A stretch of DNA of 64,000 nucleotides from Candidatus Thiosymbion ectosymbiont of Catanema sp. Cochon2018 (GTDB lineage Bacteria > Pseudomonadota > Gammaproteobacteria > Chromatiales > Chromatiaceae). This document shows positions 16,887-26,886 of the stretch, piece after piece. The notes under the pieces were generated by a model, which had not been told where the DNA came from, ran no database searches, and worked only from the letters and a program-made list of their open reading frames with translations. The DNA lies in the NCBI GenBank assembly GCA_011392765.1, contig WYCW01000004.1, positions 884,205 to 948,204 on the forward strand, read 5' to 3'. Made by a program: the position numbers and the translations under genes. Each line of letters opens with the position of its first letter. Position 1 is the stretch's first letter.

Positions 16887-17925
16887 ATGACGGTCGACCG
16901 CGACGAGCTCGAACGATGCCTTGATAAGCTGCGGGGGCAGGTGTCCGATCTCCGGGCAGGTCTCTTCGGGCCGGGCTCCATGGCGTGGGAGATCGAGCGC
17001 GAGATGATCCTCCTGGCCGGCGGCGGGAGGGCGACCCTGTTGCAACTCGCCCATCCCTTCGTCGCCTACGCGATCGAGCAACACTCGGTGACCAAGTCCG
17101 GGCAGTGTTATAACTCTGTTATTACAGGGGCGCAAGATATTGATTAGCATATCTATTTGAACCCTGAGAAACAAAGTTGGAACACCACCCAAGTCCGATC
17201 TCGCCGGGCGCTTCGAGCGGACGTTCGCCAACGTCTATGCGATGGCATTCGGTGACCTCGAGAGCGCCATCCGATCCGCGAGACGGGTCTGGAGCATCCA
17301 CTCGCGGGTCCATGGGGAGATCACCGACGATGCGGGACGGTTCCCGAAGGGCAGCCGCTACGAGGCGCTGGATGCCGATGCCCTCGTCTGGGTCTGGTCG
17401 ACGCTCGTCGATTCGGCGGTAGTGGTGTTCGAGCTGGCCGTACGGACCCTCGATCATCACGAAAAGAAGCGCTACTACGACGAATCTAAGCTGTTCGCGC
17501 TCCTGTTCGGGATTCGGGGCGAGGACCTGCCTGCCGACTGGTCGGAGTTCGGGCGCTATAACCGCGAGATGTGGGTCTCGGACACGCTCGCCGTGAACCG
17601 CCCGGCCGCCGAGGTGTCTCGTTTCCTGCTCACCCCGCGCCGGCCCTGGCTGCGCACGTTCGTCGACGAGTACGAGGTGCTGACCGCCGGCATGATGCCG
17701 CACAGTCTGAGGGAGGAATACGGGCTTGCGTACTCGCCTCGTCGGTTCCGCCAGGCAGCAAGGCGCTTGCGGATGCTCCATCGCATGACCCCGCACCGCC
17801 TTCGCTACACGCCGTCGTACATCGAGGCCCGGCGGCGCCTGAAGGGTGTGGACGCGCGCGATTACGTCGGGTGGTTCCTCTACCGGGGGATGATGAAGGT
17901 GCTTCTCCCACCGCCCGGTGGTTGA
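16887..17925 (+). pseudogene. MpaB/Lcp-family (DUF2236) oxygenase gene broken by an 89-bp MITE
   Basis: The 5' part reads MTVDRDELERCLDKLRGQ...LFGPGSMAWEIEREMILL...LLQLAHPFVAYAIEQHSV. The 3' part continues SDLAGRFERTFANVYAMAFG to the end at 17925. Both belong to the haem-binding MpaB/Lcp (rubber oxygenase-like) catalytic family, with the conserved HP..A...HS segment. A MITE at 17101-17189 with 8-bp duplication adds 97 bp between them. Removing it restores one frame of about 313 codons. As it stands the frame shifts and stops soon after 17147. The disruption looks recent because no other lesion is visible. Confidence 0.85.
17101..17189 (+). mobile_element. MITE, family C1, with 8-bp target duplication
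   Basis: 89 bp with ends GGCAGTGTTATAAC and GTTGGAACACCACC. It is flanked by CAAGTCCG at 17093-17100 and 17190-17197. A second complete copy is at 22350-22437 and a half copy near 14974. No coding capacity. Confidence 0.85.
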
Positions 17926-17933
17926 GAGGCTGT

Positions 17934-18058
17934 CTAGGGGGCGTTCTCAATTAAGCCAAATCCATGTAGCGCAGGCGTCCCGCCTGCCGGAACGCGGGCG
18001 TTTCGCCCGCGGGTTGCAGGCGAGACGCCTGCGTTACACCCCGCTGTGTTTATTTGCG
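17934..18058 (+). repeat. family J repeat, left part
   Basis: Begins CTAGGGGGCGTTCTCAATT and continues into the GTAGCGCAGGCGTCCCGCCTG hairpin (17967-18037), as in the complete copy at 52377-52531. The right end is not found; a TTTATTTGCGTCCATTTGCG type sequence follows up to the coq7 stop. Confidence 0.65.
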
Positions 18059-18093
18059 TCCATTTGCGTTGATTTGCGGCAAAAAAACAGGAC

Positions 18094-18738
18094 CTAGACC
18101 CAATAAACACTGCGGGTCATGACCTTCGATGCCAGGCGCATGGCGAGCTTGACCGGTCCCGGCAGGGTTGCGCCGCCGGCGGCCTTGGCCACCTCCGCAT
18201 GGTGCATCTCGTCCGTCTTCATCTCATCGAGAACGGCGCGGGTCTTGCGATCGGTAACGGGAATCTCGGCCAGGTGCCCATCGAGGTGATTCTCCACCTG
18301 GCGCTCGGTCTCGACCACGAAGCCCAGGCTCCATTTGTCGCCCACCAGTCCGGCGAGGGCACCGATCGTAAAAGAGCCTGCGTACCACAAGGGATTGAGG
18401 AGGCTCTTGCGGTCGCCGAGCTCACCGATGCGGGTCTCACACCAGTGGAGGTGGTCGTTCTCTTCCCGGGCCGAGCGTTCCATACTCTGTTGCACCTCGG
18501 GTCGACGGGCGGTAAGGGCCTGGCCCTGATACAGGGCTTGGGCGCATACCTCCCCGGTGTGGTTGATCCGCATCAGGCGTGCGATGTGTTTGCGTTCCTG
18601 CTCGGAGAACTCGGCCTCGGCGATGCCTTTGGCCGGATTGGGCCGGCCGGTAGTCGGTGGCCTGCCGAAGACGGTGCGTACGGCCTGGTCGAGATTGACC
18701 AGGACCCGGTCGATGGGGCTGAAGTTGCGTGTAGTCAT
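18094..18738 (-). CDS. coq7: Coq7-type demethoxyubiquinol hydroxylase
   Basis: 214 residues. A ferritin-like di-iron enzyme of ubiquinone biosynthesis that hydroxylates 2-octaprenyl-3-methyl-6-methoxy-1,4-benzoquinol. The metal ligands are visible as [24 protein letters not shown] (ExxH), [10 protein letters not shown] and DEMHHAEVA. In gammaproteobacteria Coq7 replaces the flavin enzyme UbiF. The start [20 protein letters not shown] is typical. It stands alone. The upstream 18757-18974 region is a family A repeat, so the promoter is short or repeat-borne. Confidence 0.94.
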   Translation of the reverse strand: MTTRNFSPIDRVLVNLDQAVRTVFGRPPTTGRPNPAKGIAEAEFSEQERKHIARLMRINHTGEVCAQALYQGQALTARRPEVQQSMERSAREENDHLHWCETRIGELGDRKSLLNPLWYAGSFTIGALAGLVGDKWSLGFVVETERQVENHLDGHLAEIPVTDRKTRAVLDEMKTDEMHHAEVAKAAGGATLPGPVKLAMRLASKVMTRSVYWV

Positions 18739-18756
18739 GGCTGCTGAAGGTAGAAT

Positions 18757-18974
18757 GCCTTGAGAGACCCGAATCTTTACAAATGAGTCAGGTTTGTGCA
18801 GTGCACAAATCGGGATCGGGATCGGGATCGAAATCGAGATTCCGATTGCGATCCCGATCCCGATTTCGACCTACCCCGGCTCTCCAACGGCTGGTTGGGC
18901 GTAGGAGATGGGGCCTCACGGGAGAGGGGCTTTTGGGGCATCATGCCTCGTCGGTCTGAGGCGAAGCCTCGCTG
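18757..18974 (+). repeat. family A repeat with GATCGG-type cargo
   Basis: It starts TTGAGAGACCCGAATCTTTAC, with a hexamer tract at about 18810-18870 and the GAGGCGAAGCCTCGCTGG end. The terminal CTAG has decayed at the right (CTGG) and is missing at the left. It separates coq7 from the ferredoxin gene. Confidence 0.75.
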
Positions 18975-19052
18975 GATTGTGCGCCGGCAGTGCGGCAGGT
19001 TCAAGGAAACATGATAACCTGCGCTCCTATTCCCAAGTCGGGTCTGTCGCTC

Positions 19053-19370
19053 ATGTCTTACTACCGCTACCATGTGTTTTTCTGCACCAACCGGCGCGAC
19101 GACGGCAGCCAGTGTTGCGCTCGGTGCAATGCGTCGGGTCTGCGCGACCACCTCAAGCAACGTTCCAAGGAGCTCGGTCTCACAGGTCCGGGGGGCGTTC
19201 GCATCAATACGGCAGGGTGCCTGGACCGGTGCGCCGCCGGTCCGGTGATCGTGGTCTATCCCGAGGCTACCTGGTACACCTATGTCGATCGGGAAGACCT
19301 CGAAGAGATCCTGGCCGAGCACCTGATCGGGGGCCGCATCGTGGAACGCCTGCGGTTAAATGCTGAATGA
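19053..19370 (+). CDS. thioredoxin-like 2Fe-2S ferredoxin
   Basis: 105 residues from MSYYRYHVFFCTNRR; upstream in-frame starts at 18990 and 19011 are less likely. The cluster ligands are the Cys in FFCTNRRDDGSQCC and the GCLDRCAAGP motif, the spacing of shethna/thioredoxin-fold 2Fe-2S proteins. The end PVIVVYPEATWYTYVDREDL is characteristic. It is a small cytosolic electron carrier; the partner is unknown. The CDS ends in a run of ATGAGTGATG-like 9-mers (19366-19395) similar to that after fadL at 43772. Confidence 0.85.
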   Translation: MSYYRYHVFFCTNRRDDGSQCCARCNASGLRDHLKQRSKELGLTGPGGVRINTAGCLDRCAAGPVIVVYPEATWYTYVDREDLEEILAEHLIGGRIVERLRLNAE

Positions 19371-19965
19371 TGAGTGATGAGTGATGAGTGATGAATGCGG
19401 AGGCGGTCGGGTCGGACTAGGATCCTTGAGGGACCCAGGGCGAGCGCGCATGAATCCTCCCGAAAACATGATCTTGTAGGATGTGGTGAGCCGTGGCCCC
19501 AGGGACCTGCCTGCGGCAGGCAGGTTCCTAGCCTCACCGCATTCTACCCTGTCCATGTTGTCCACTCAGTCCATGTGGTCCATGGTGGGAACCGCAAGCT
19601 TCGAGGTAACCACTATGGACAACATGGACTCAGTGGACAGATGTCGGACACACCACCGTCCAAAGACGCGGTTCGGTCGCCTGCCTGCGGCAGGCAGGTT
19701 CCTGACCTCACCCCCTCCTACTTGCTTGCAGTACCCGCCTGATAATGCCGACAGCTCCTAGGCTCCCGGCAGCCGGCGCCTGGAAGCCGGCAACCCGCAC
19801 CCATCCCGTCGGCCCCCACGGGCACCTTGACGAAATCCTCTCCATGGGCAAGGATTAGGCGCTTGAAGGGAGCACGTTCCCTGCAACCGGCGAAAAACAA
19901 ACCGGACCCGCGGGCCTTCATGGGCCTACCACCACCCGTCCCCAAAACGTGAGGAGTGTTCTGCC
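19371..19965. repeat. repeat-filled gap before mdh (families A partial, G and H)
   Basis: It contains a CTAG (19417) with the family A left end, and a GGGCGAGCGCGCATGAATCC unit also seen at 26768 and 49778. Two GACCTGCCTGCGGCAGGCAGG palindromes lie at 19504 and 19679. Hairpin family H (19550-19650, TCCATGTTGTCCACTCAGTCC arm) has an inverted copy at 49935-50034. No gene recognised. Confidence 0.65.
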
Positions 19966-20955
19966 GTGGCAAAAACCCCCGTTCGAGTCGCAGTTACCGG
20001 CGCCGCCGGCCAGATCGGTTACGCAACCCTGTTTCGCATCGCCTCCGGCGAGATGTTGGGTAAGGACCAGCCCGTCATCCTGCAGCTGTTGGAATTGCCG
20101 ATGGAGAAACCGCAAAGCGCCCTCAAGGGCGTGATGATGGAGCTCGACGATTGTGCGTTCCCCCTGTTGACCAACATGATCGGCACCGGCGATCCCAAGG
20201 TGGCGTTCAAAGACGTCGACTACGCCCTGCTGATCGGCGCCAAGCCCCGCGGGCCGGGGATGGAGCGTAAAGATCTCTTGATGGACAACGCCAAGATCTT
20301 CATCGAGCAAGGGAAAGCCCTCAATGAGGTTGCCGCGCGCGAGGTGCGGGTCATCGTGGTCGGTAATCCGGCCAACACCAATGCCTACATCGCCAAGAGC
20401 TCCGCCCCGGACCTGCCCGCCGCCAACTTCACCTCCATGATGCGGCTCGACCACAATCGGGCGGTCTCGCAGTTGGCCACCCGGACCAAAAAGGCGGTCT
20501 CGGACATCGAAAAGATGGTGGTCTGGGGCAACCACTCGCCCACCATGTACCCGGACCTGCGTTTTACGACCGTGGCCGGTCAGGAAGCCAAGAAACTGGT
20601 GAACGACGAGACCTGGTACCGCGAGACCTACATCCCCACCGTCGGCAAGCGGGGCGCGGCCATCATCCAGGCCCGCGGCGCCTCCTCGGCGGCCAGCGCG
20701 GGCAATGCGGCCATCGACCACATGCGCGACTGGATGCTGGGCAGCAACGGCCGCTGGGTGACCATGGGCGTGGTTTCGGACGGCGCCTACGGGATTCCCG
20801 AGGGCCTGATCTACGGCTTCCCCTGCACCTGTACCGCCGGTAAGTACGAGGTCATCAAGGGCCTCGATATCGACGACTTCTCCCGCGAGAAGATGAACTT
20901 CACCCTCAAGGAGCTCGAAGAAGAACGCGAAGGTGTCAAGGGCCTTCTCGGCTGA
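19966..20955 (+). CDS. mdh: malate dehydrogenase
   Basis: 329 residues from a GTG start (GTGGCAAAAACC). NAD-dependent malate/oxaloacetate interconversion in the TCA cycle. Seen: the Rossmann GAAGQIGY, substrate-binding MERKDLL (Arg), [11 protein letters not shown], the LDHNRA motif, and the catalytic His in [12 protein letters not shown]. Its length and sequence match the 'long' MDH type (about 325-330 residues) found in many beta- and gammaproteobacteria rather than the E. coli type. It stands alone, with no close partner gene. Confidence 0.96.
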   Translation: MAKTPVRVAVTGAAGQIGYATLFRIASGEMLGKDQPVILQLLELPMEKPQSALKGVMMELDDCAFPLLTNMIGTGDPKVAFKDVDYALLIGAKPRGPGMERKDLLMDNAKIFIEQGKALNEVAAREVRVIVVGNPANTNAYIAKSSAPDLPAANFTSMMRLDHNRAVSQLATRTKKAVSDIEKMVVWGNHSPTMYPDLRFTTVAGQEAKKLVNDETWYRETYIPTVGKRGAAIIQARGASSAASAGNAAIDHMRDWMLGSNGRWVTMGVVSDGAYGIPEGLIYGFPCTCTAGKYEVIKGLDIDDFSREKMNFTLKELEEEREGVKGLLG

Positions 20956-21046
20956 CCCCCTCGTCGCGCCCGTGTCTTCGCGCTCGAAGACACGGGCGCG
21001 AAAACCGGCCGGCCAGTCCGTATTGGTGGGCGCAGCCCACCCTACG

Positions 21047-21380
21047 ACCAGCGAGGCTTCGCCTCGGACCGACGAGGCATGAAGACCCCAAAAGCCCCTC
21101 TCCCGTAAGGCCCTATCTCCTCCGCCCAACCAGCCGTTGAAGAGCCAAGGTAGGTCGAAGTCGAAATCGAAATCGGAATCTCGATCCCGATTTGTGCACT
21201 GCACCAAAAACTCACACTCGGGTGGGCTGTGCCCATTGCTTTTTTTGTCCGCAGATTACGCAGATTCTCACAGATTAAAAACAGAAGTAATCTGTGAAAA
21301 TCTGCGTAATCTGTGGATAACAAGCTCGTGCGCTGCACAAAAAATTCATGGCTCGTCGGTCTGAGGCGAAGCCTCGCTAG
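21047..21380 (-). repeat. composite family A repeat with nested hairpin
   Basis: The left CTAG has decayed to CCAG (21048-21051); the right CTAG is at 21377-21380. Cargo includes a GAAATCGAAATCGGAATC tract (21157-21182) and a hairpin with arm CGCAGATTACGCAGATT / inverse (21250-21320). The region 20956-21922 has no other recognisable gene. Confidence 0.7.
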
Positions 21381-21617
21381 GGAAATGGTCGAGCGCAGGC
21401 AAAAGCCATACCTCTATTCTCGGCGCTGATTCGACATCGGCTCCCGGATCCATCGGATATCGCGTGTCCTGTCCTTTTCCTGACAGCAGGACCGCCCGCC
21501 AATTATCGCAGACCTGATAGGTAAGACCCTATCGGTCAGCTCAACTCCTTCGAAAACCTTGAAAATCGATCCGAGATGCGGGCGTTTCGGATTAGGCACG
21601 GTATTTGCTTAAAATTC

Positions 21618-21858
21618 TTTATGGATTCCGGGCCGCTCACGATCATGGCAGGACACCCCGGACATTTTGGAGTGCGGCGGCAACCCTTACCCCAGTCCCT
21701 ACCGGAATCCGCGGTGCCTGACTTGGCCACCGGGTTGGCCAGGGTGCGCCGGCCCGCCGCCGCTTTGGATTCGGCGACCCATCCGTCCCCGGCAAAGATG
21801 TTGCAGTTACGGGAAAGCGCCGTCGCCGCGGCGGGTGGAGAACCCGGCGTCCAGTCCA
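21618..21858 (+). repeat. family F repeat with a family E-like end
   Basis: About 200 bp from TTTGGAGTGCGGCGGCAA to GCCGTCGCCGCGGCGGGTG, preceded by TCTTTATGGATTCCGG as in family E. A second copy is at 29921-30105. Both copies happen to be open in one frame, but codon patterns and lack of context argue against a gene. Confidence 0.65.
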
Positions 21859-21859
21859 C

Positions 21860-21879
21860 AACGTGAATATATTCACGTT
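21860..21879. promoter_or_regulatory. perfect 20-bp palindrome, probable operator of the XRE gene
   Basis: AACGTGAATATATTCACGTT is a perfect palindrome ending 43 bp before the XRE start. An AT-rich TTAAATATAGC follows. XRE regulators commonly bind such sites to repress themselves. Binding by this protein is an inference. Confidence 0.6.
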
Positions 21880-21922
21880 AAATATAGCATGAGAATTGCG
21901 CAGTCAGGTAATTTTTTAGAAT

Positions 21923-22282
21923 ATGAGCACATTCGGCGAACGGGTTGCTACTACGAGGGAACGCCTACGGTTACGGCAGACCGACCTTGCCGCGCGGGTC
22001 GGGGTGACGCCGGGCTCGATCAACAAGATCGAGTCCGGCGAAACCAAGGGGGCGAAACCCAGTACCCTGGCGGCCTTGGCGCGCGCACTCGGGGTCAGCA
22101 TGGAATGGTTGGCAACCGGCAAGGAGGGATATGTATTGGAGGCGGCGGGCGACTATGCTTCGGAGCAGATGGCCCGCCTGCTGGCAGCCTGGGAGGGCCT
22201 GCCGCTCAATCTGCGGGTGCCCCTGTTGGCACTCATCGAGGCCATGGCGGGGATAGAGGATTCGAGCGTCGAATCGGATTGA
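21923..22282 (+). CDS. XRE family transcriptional regulator
   Basis: 119 residues. An N-terminal helix-turn-helix (residues about 4-62) carries LRQTDLAARVGVTPGSINKI and GAKPSTLAALARALGVSMEW, as in lambda/P22-type repressors. The C-terminal 50 residues are helical, without an S24 peptidase or sugar-binding domain. A perfect palindrome lies just upstream, so autoregulation is likely. No linked target gene is evident: repeats lie on both sides. It may be a leftover of a phage or addiction module. Confidence 0.8.
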   Translation: MSTFGERVATTRERLRLRQTDLAARVGVTPGSINKIESGETKGAKPSTLAALARALGVSMEWLATGKEGYVLEAAGDYASEQMARLLAAWEGLPLNLRVPLLALIEAMAGIEDSSVESD

Positions 22283-22349
22283 TACCTGCCACTACCCGTA
22301 ACCTTCTACATCCGCTGCCATAACAGGCAGTAGACGGGGCGTGAGGGGA

Positions 22350-22437
22350 TAGTGTTATAACTCTGTTGTTTCCGAGCACACAAGGTCTTGATTAGCATCG
22401 CTGTTTGAACCCTGAAAACAAAGTTGGAACACTACCT
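22350..22437 (+). mobile_element. MITE, family C1, complete copy
   Basis: Ends GATAGTGTTATAACTC and GTTGGAACACTACC are inverted; length and interior match the copy that breaks the MpaB gene at 17101-17189. No clear target duplication. Confidence 0.75.
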
Positions 22438-22461
22438 TATCGGCACTTGGGTACTGCTGCA

Positions 22462-22890
22462 CTAGGATTCCTTGAGGGACCCGAATCTTTACCAATGAGT
22501 CAAGTTTGTGCAGTGCACAAATCGGGATCGGGATCGAAATCGAGATTCCGATTGCGATACCGATACCGATTTCGACCTACCCTGGCTCTCCAACGGCTGG
22601 TTGGGCGTAGGAGATGGGGCCTTACGGAAGAGGAGCTTTGGGGGCCTCGTGCCTCGTCGGTCTGAGGCGAAGCCTCGCTAGGGTCCCTTGAGGGACCCAC
22701 ATCTTTACAAATGAGTCAAATTTGTGCATTGCATAACAAAGAGGCCTCTTTTTTTATCCACAGATTACGCAGATTTCCACAGATTATTTTGTCTTTCATC
22801 TGTGGAAATCTGCGTAATCTGCGGATAAAAGATGGCGCCGGAACGAGCCGGAAATTCACCCCTCGTCGGTCTGAGGCGAAGCCTCGCTAG
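22462..22890 (+). repeat. two family A units joined at one CTAG
   Basis: CTAG at 22462, 22678 and 22887. The first unit carries a GATCGG-type tract (22522-22573). The second carries a hairpin with arm CCACAGATTACGCAGATTTC / inverse (22757-22828). The two share the CTAG at 22678-22681. The last CTAG supplies the stop codon of the minus-strand gene that follows. Confidence 0.8.
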
Positions 22891-24950
22891 GCAGTCAGCC
22901 GCTCCAGTGCTTCGAGGTCCTCCAGGGGCGCCTCGCATCTGGTCCCGAAACAGGGATAGGCCCGAGTCCCGGCGCCCGGCGTCATAGCCCCCAGACTGCC
23001 CGGCAGCCCCTCCTCGGTGGCCGGGATGGCGAGCACCAGGCGCCGGGGGGCATAGGTACGCTGGGCGATTTCGGCCCAGTGCGTCAGGTCGTCGCCCGTG
23101 CCGCGGATAACGAGGGTCTGCGGGGGCTCCAGGTGCTCTTCCAGGGCGGCGAGTAGGCTGGCGTGAGCGTAAGGCAGGCGATGCATCTGCTCGGCGGCCA
23201 GGGCGAGGGTCCCCTGGGCAGCGGTGAGGTAACGGGTCTCGCTCAGCAGGTAGCCGAGGCGCTGCAGCGCCCGCGCAGCCACCCCGTTGCCGGCGGGCAC
23301 CGACTCGTCCCCCAGCGGCTTGGGTCGATGGATGAGTCGCTCATGGTCGTCCGAGGTAAAGAAAAAGCCCCCTTGTTGCGGGTCTGCGAAGCGGTCGAGC
23401 AGAACCTCAGCGAGTGCCGATGCCAACTCCAGATCCGCGCGTCGCCACCGGGCCTGCAGGAGCTCCAGCAAGGCGTCGATCAGGTAGGCATAGTCGTCCA
23501 GATAGGCGTTGAGGCGGGCCTTGCCGTCCTGGTAGGTGGCGAGCAGGCGCCCGTTCCGCCACAGCTCGGCACGGATGAAGTCGAGGGCACCTTGGGCGGA
23601 CGCCAGGTAGTCGGCGCGCTTCAGCACCCGCGCGGCTCGGGCCATACCCTTGATAGCCAAACCGTTCCAGGCTGTGAGCACCTTTTCGTCACGGCCCGGA
23701 CGGACCCGCCCCTCCCGGACGGTGAGGAGCTTGTGCCGCGCCGTTTCCAGCAGGGCGGCGACTGACGCTCGGGTTGTCCCCAGGTCGCGGGCCACCTGGT
23801 TGGCGGTGCGGTGGCCGTGCAGGTGCCACTTGCCCTCGAAGTTCGGTTCCCGGTCCAGGCCGTAGACGGCGGCGAACGGGGCGTACTCCTCGGCCGTGAG
23901 CAGGCGCGCGATCTCTTTGCGGTCCCAGACGTAGAATTTGCCTTCTTCACCCTCGCTGTCCGCATCGAGGGTCGAGTAGTAACCGCCCGCAGGCGACTGC
24001 ATCTCACGTATCACCCAATCGGCGGTGGCGACGGCGGCATCCCGGAACAGGGGATCACCCGTGATCTGCCAGGCATCGCAGCACAGGGCGAGCAGGGGCC
24101 CGTTGTCGTAGAGCATTTTTTCGAAGTGGGGGATCATCCACTGGTCGTCCACCGAGTAGCGGCAGAAGCCCCCGCCGAGCTGGTCGTTGAGTCCGCCGCG
24201 GATCATGCGCTCCAGAGTGAAGGTCGCCGGGTGCAGGGTCTCCCGGTCCGGCGTTCCGTCCGCTTGGGTTGCCGCGAAGCGGCGCAGCAGGAGTTCCAGG
24301 TCCGTGACATGGGGGAACTTCGGGGCCTGTCCGAACCCGCCGTGGCGGGCATCGAAGCTGTCGCCGAGCTGGCGCCGGGCCGCTGCCAGGGGCGTTGCGT
24401 CCGGAATCTCGCCGGCCCCGTCGGGGGCGAGCCGGGCCAAGGCATCCAGCACGGTGCGGTTTTGCTCCCAGATGGCGTCCCTTTGCTCGCGATAGGCGGT
24501 CGCGACGCCCTCGAGCAGCTGGGAAAATGCGGGCAGCCCGTGCCTGGACTCCGGTGGGAAGTAGGTCCCGGTAAAGAAGGGGCACTGGTCGTCCGGGGTC
24601 AAGAATACGGTCAGGGGCCAGCCGCCCGGACGCTTGGCCAGAAGCTGGTGGGCGCTCTGGTAGATCTTGTCCAGGTCCGGGCGTTCCTCCCGGTCCACCT
24701 TGATGTTGACGAAGAGCCGATTCATGACCTGGGCCGTGTGCGGATCTTCGAAGGATTCGTGGGCCATCACATGGCACCAATGGCACGCGGAGTAGCCGAT
24801 GGAGAGCAGGATAGGCCGATCCTGGTCGCGGGCGAGCGCCAGGGCTTCTGCGCACCAGGGCCACCAATCGACGGGATTGGCCGCGTGTTGCCGGAGATAG
24901 GGGCTGGTGGCGTCCGCGAGGCGGTTGCCGGAAGCGGTCGAGTCCGACAT
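22887..24950 (-). CDS. YyaL-like thioredoxin domain protein (DUF255, spermatogenesis-associated 20 family)
   Basis: 687 residues from [20 protein letters not shown]; an upstream ATG at 25019 is less typical. The N-terminal thioredoxin-like domain carries [17 protein letters not shown] (CxxC), and the rest is an (alpha/alpha)6 barrel like N-acylglucosamine epimerases ([45 protein letters not shown]). The family is widespread and its biochemical role is not settled. The stop TAG is provided by the CTAG end of the adjacent family A unit. No operon partner. Confidence 0.9.
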   Translation of the reverse strand: MSDSTASGNRLADATSPYLRQHAANPVDWWPWCAEALALARDQDRPILLSIGYSACHWCHVMAHESFEDPHTAQVMNRLFVNIKVDREERPDLDKIYQSAHQLLAKRPGGWPLTVFLTPDDQCPFFTGTYFPPESRHGLPAFSQLLEGVATAYREQRDAIWEQNRTVLDALARLAPDGAGEIPDATPLAAARRQLGDSFDARHGGFGQAPKFPHVTDLELLLRRFAATQADGTPDRETLHPATFTLERMIRGGLNDQLGGGFCRYSVDDQWMIPHFEKMLYDNGPLLALCCDAWQITGDPLFRDAAVATADWVIREMQSPAGGYYSTLDADSEGEEGKFYVWDRKEIARLLTAEEYAPFAAVYGLDREPNFEGKWHLHGHRTANQVARDLGTTRASVAALLETARHKLLTVREGRVRPGRDEKVLTAWNGLAIKGMARAARVLKRADYLASAQGALDFIRAELWRNGRLLATYQDGKARLNAYLDDYAYLIDALLELLQARWRRADLELASALAEVLLDRFADPQQGGFFFTSDDHERLIHRPKPLGDESVPAGNGVAARALQRLGYLLSETRYLTAAQGTLALAAEQMHRLPYAHASLLAALEEHLEPPQTLVIRGTGDDLTHWAEIAQRTYAPRRLVLAIPATEEGLPGSLGAMTPGAGTRAYPCFGTRCEAPLEDLEALERLTA

Positions 24951-25343
24951 ATCGGCTCTCCTGTGGTGGTGAGGGTAACTGGGACATGGGTGGGCGGCCC
25001 CGAGGTTTCCATGGCCCAAATCCCGCCCAACCGTGTCGGGTCAGTGTTTTGAATTCGCAGATTACGCCGACTTCCACAGATAAAGAAACGAAATAATCCA
25101 TGAAAATCTGCTTAATATACGGATAAGGGCGACTTTGTAGTACTATGCCGCGCCACAGGGCCACTTTCAGTTCGGACTGCTGACAAAATGCCTCCAATTC
25201 CTCCACTTCCGATCCGCCCCCGCTTCCAGGCTCGAATCCAAGCCCAAGGGGAACGCGCAATAGAGTGTGACAAGTCGACTCTGCCGACGGGTACGGCGCC
25301 CGTTGCGGCCGTTTGCCGAGGATCCGCCGCCGCTCGCTATCGG

Positions 25344-25847
25344 ATGTATCTGGTCTGTTTCCTCGCCATGGTAGCGGTCGTCACGCTCACCGGCTGCGCC
25401 AGTAAGCCTGAGCGGATCTGGGCCGACCAGGTCGTAGTCTGGAAATCGAAGCGCAAGATGGCGCTCATTCGGGACGGCAAGGTGATGCACGAATACCGCA
25501 TCGCGCTCGGTGAGCGGCCGTGGGGTCACAAGAGGCAGGAAGGTGACGAGCGGACGCCGGAAGGCGATTACATCCTCGATTGGCGCAATCCCAACAGCCG
25601 TTTTTACAAGTCCATCCATATCTCATACCCCAACCCGCGGGACATTCGATTCGCCCGTGCCATGGGTAGGGACCCCGGCGGTATGATTATGATCCACGGC
25701 CAGCCTGATCACGCCCGATCCCCCAGGTTCAGGGAGAGATACCTGAGCCGGGATTGGACCAACGGTTGCATCGCCGTCCGGAACCCCGAGATGGACGAGA
25801 TCTGGCGCCTGGTTCGTTACGGCACGCCGATCAGGATTCTACCCTGA
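25344..25847 (+). CDS. lipoprotein L,D-transpeptidase (YkuD domain)
   Basis: 167 residues from MYLVCFLAMVAVVTLTGCAS, which gives a lipoprotein signal with lipobox LTGC. The YkuD catalytic segment is HGQPD...DWTNGCIAVRN, with the nucleophilic Cys in NGC. It would form 3-3 crosslinks in peptidoglycan or attach proteins to it, acting in the periplasm. The frame is open back to 25188, but the internal Met fits the signal peptide. It lies 78 bp upstream of lgt, the enzyme that would lipidate it, in the same direction. Confidence 0.88.
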   Translation: MYLVCFLAMVAVVTLTGCASKPERIWADQVVVWKSKRKMALIRDGKVMHEYRIALGERPWGHKRQEGDERTPEGDYILDWRNPNSRFYKSIHISYPNPRDIRFARAMGRDPGGMIMIHGQPDHARSPRFRERYLSRDWTNGCIAVRNPEMDEIWRLVRYGTPIRILP

Positions 25848-25925
25848 GTCCCGAAAGGGTCGGGGGAGGGGCCGTGAATCGAGGCCGTTTCCGCAAGATC
25901 CGGCGGCGAGGGGTATAAGGTCCAC

Positions 25926-26762
25926 ATGTTGAGCTATCCGCAACTCGATCCGGTCGCCCTGTCCCTCGGGCCGCTCAAGGTCCACTGGTACGGACTCATG
26001 TACCTGCTGGGCTTCGCTTGCGTGTGGCTGCTCGGCCGTTACCGCGCCGCGAATCCCGGCTCCGGGTGGGATGCCCGGATGGTGGACGATGCGGTCTTCT
26101 ACAGTGTTATCGGGACCATCCTGGGCGGCCGCCTGGGCTACATGTTCTTCTACGGCTTCGATCAGCTCCTCGCCGATCCTTTGCGCGTGCTGAAGATCTG
26201 GGAAGGCGGCATGTCCTTCCACGGCGGTTTGATCGGAGTAGTGACGGCGCTGTGGCTCTTCGGCCGCCACCGTGGCATGGGCTTCTGGCAGGTCACGGAT
26301 TTCGCCGCCCCTTTGGTGCCGCCGGCGCTATTCGCCGGGCGTATCGGCAACTTCATCAACGGCGAGCTGTGGGGACACCCTACCGACCTCCCCTGGGGCA
26401 TGCGGGTTCCCTGCGAGAGGTTCGGCGAGTACTGTAGGGGATTGGCACCGGGCGCCGAGTGGAGCCCGCCGTTGCATGCCTCCCAGCTCTACGAGGCCGC
26501 GCTGGAGGGCCTGGCCCTGTTCCTGATCCTATGGCTCTTCTCCGCCAAGCCACGGCCGAAGATGGCCATGTCGGGCCTGTTTCTGCTCGGTTACGGTGTC
26601 TTTCGCCTGCTCGTCGAGTCGGTCCGCCTACCGGATGCCCATATCGGCTATCTCGCCTTCGACTGGCTCACCATGGGCCAGATCCTGACCCTGCCGATGG
26701 TCCTGCTCGGGGTATTGTTGCTGGTGCTGGCCTATCGGGGATCCGGCCGGCAGGGGTCGTGA
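25926..26762 (+). CDS. lgt: prolipoprotein diacylglyceryl transferase
   Basis: 278 residues with about seven membrane segments. It transfers diacylglycerol from phosphatidylglycerol to the lipobox Cys in the inner membrane. Family motifs: HWYGLMYLLGF, GGRLGYMFFYG, GGMSFHGGLIGV (catalytic His), RIGNFINGELWG and HASQLYEA. A thymidylate synthase gene, often next to lgt, is absent here. The downstream gap is repeat-filled. Confidence 0.96.
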   Translation: MLSYPQLDPVALSLGPLKVHWYGLMYLLGFACVWLLGRYRAANPGSGWDARMVDDAVFYSVIGTILGGRLGYMFFYGFDQLLADPLRVLKIWEGGMSFHGGLIGVVTALWLFGRHRGMGFWQVTDFAAPLVPPALFAGRIGNFINGELWGHPTDLPWGMRVPCERFGEYCRGLAPGAEWSPPLHASQLYEAALEGLALFLILWLFSAKPRPKMAMSGLFLLGYGVFRLLVESVRLPDAHIGYLAFDWLTMGQILTLPMVLLGVLLLVLAYRGSGRQGS

Positions 26763-26778
26763 AACAGGGCGAGCGCGT

Positions 26779-26886
26779 ATATACTGCCACACGGCACAAT
26801 CTGCGCATTTCACTCCCTCTCCCTCCGGGAGAGGGCGGGGGCGAGGGGGAAATTCAAAAGCTCAGATTGTGCCGTGTGGCAGTATA
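26779..26886. mobile_element. hairpin MITE inserted at TA
   Basis: Inverted ends ACTGCCACACGGCACAATCTG and the exact inverse, with a CTCCCTCCGGGAGAGG interior hairpin. It interrupts a family G unit (compare GCGAGCGCGCATGAATCC at 19440 with GCGAGCGCGTATA...TATAAATCC here). It is consistent with a TA target duplication as in IS630/Tc1 elements. Confidence 0.65.

Noticed and set aside
18990-19052. Longer start for the 2Fe-2S ferredoxin
   Set aside because: The extra 21 residues lie partly beside repeat DNA and do not look like the family N-terminus; MSYYRYHVFFC fits.
19918-21207. 429-codon minus-strand frame
   Set aside because: Antisense of mdh, running into repeat DNA at both ends.
22287-22340. 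Possible attC from CCATAACAGGCAGTAGACGG
   Set aside because: It resembles the core-site region at 652 only over a few bases, with no opposing core, so it is not called.
23811-25052. 413-codon plus-strand frame
   Set aside because: Antisense of the YyaL-like gene, whose CxxC and barrel motifs are clear.
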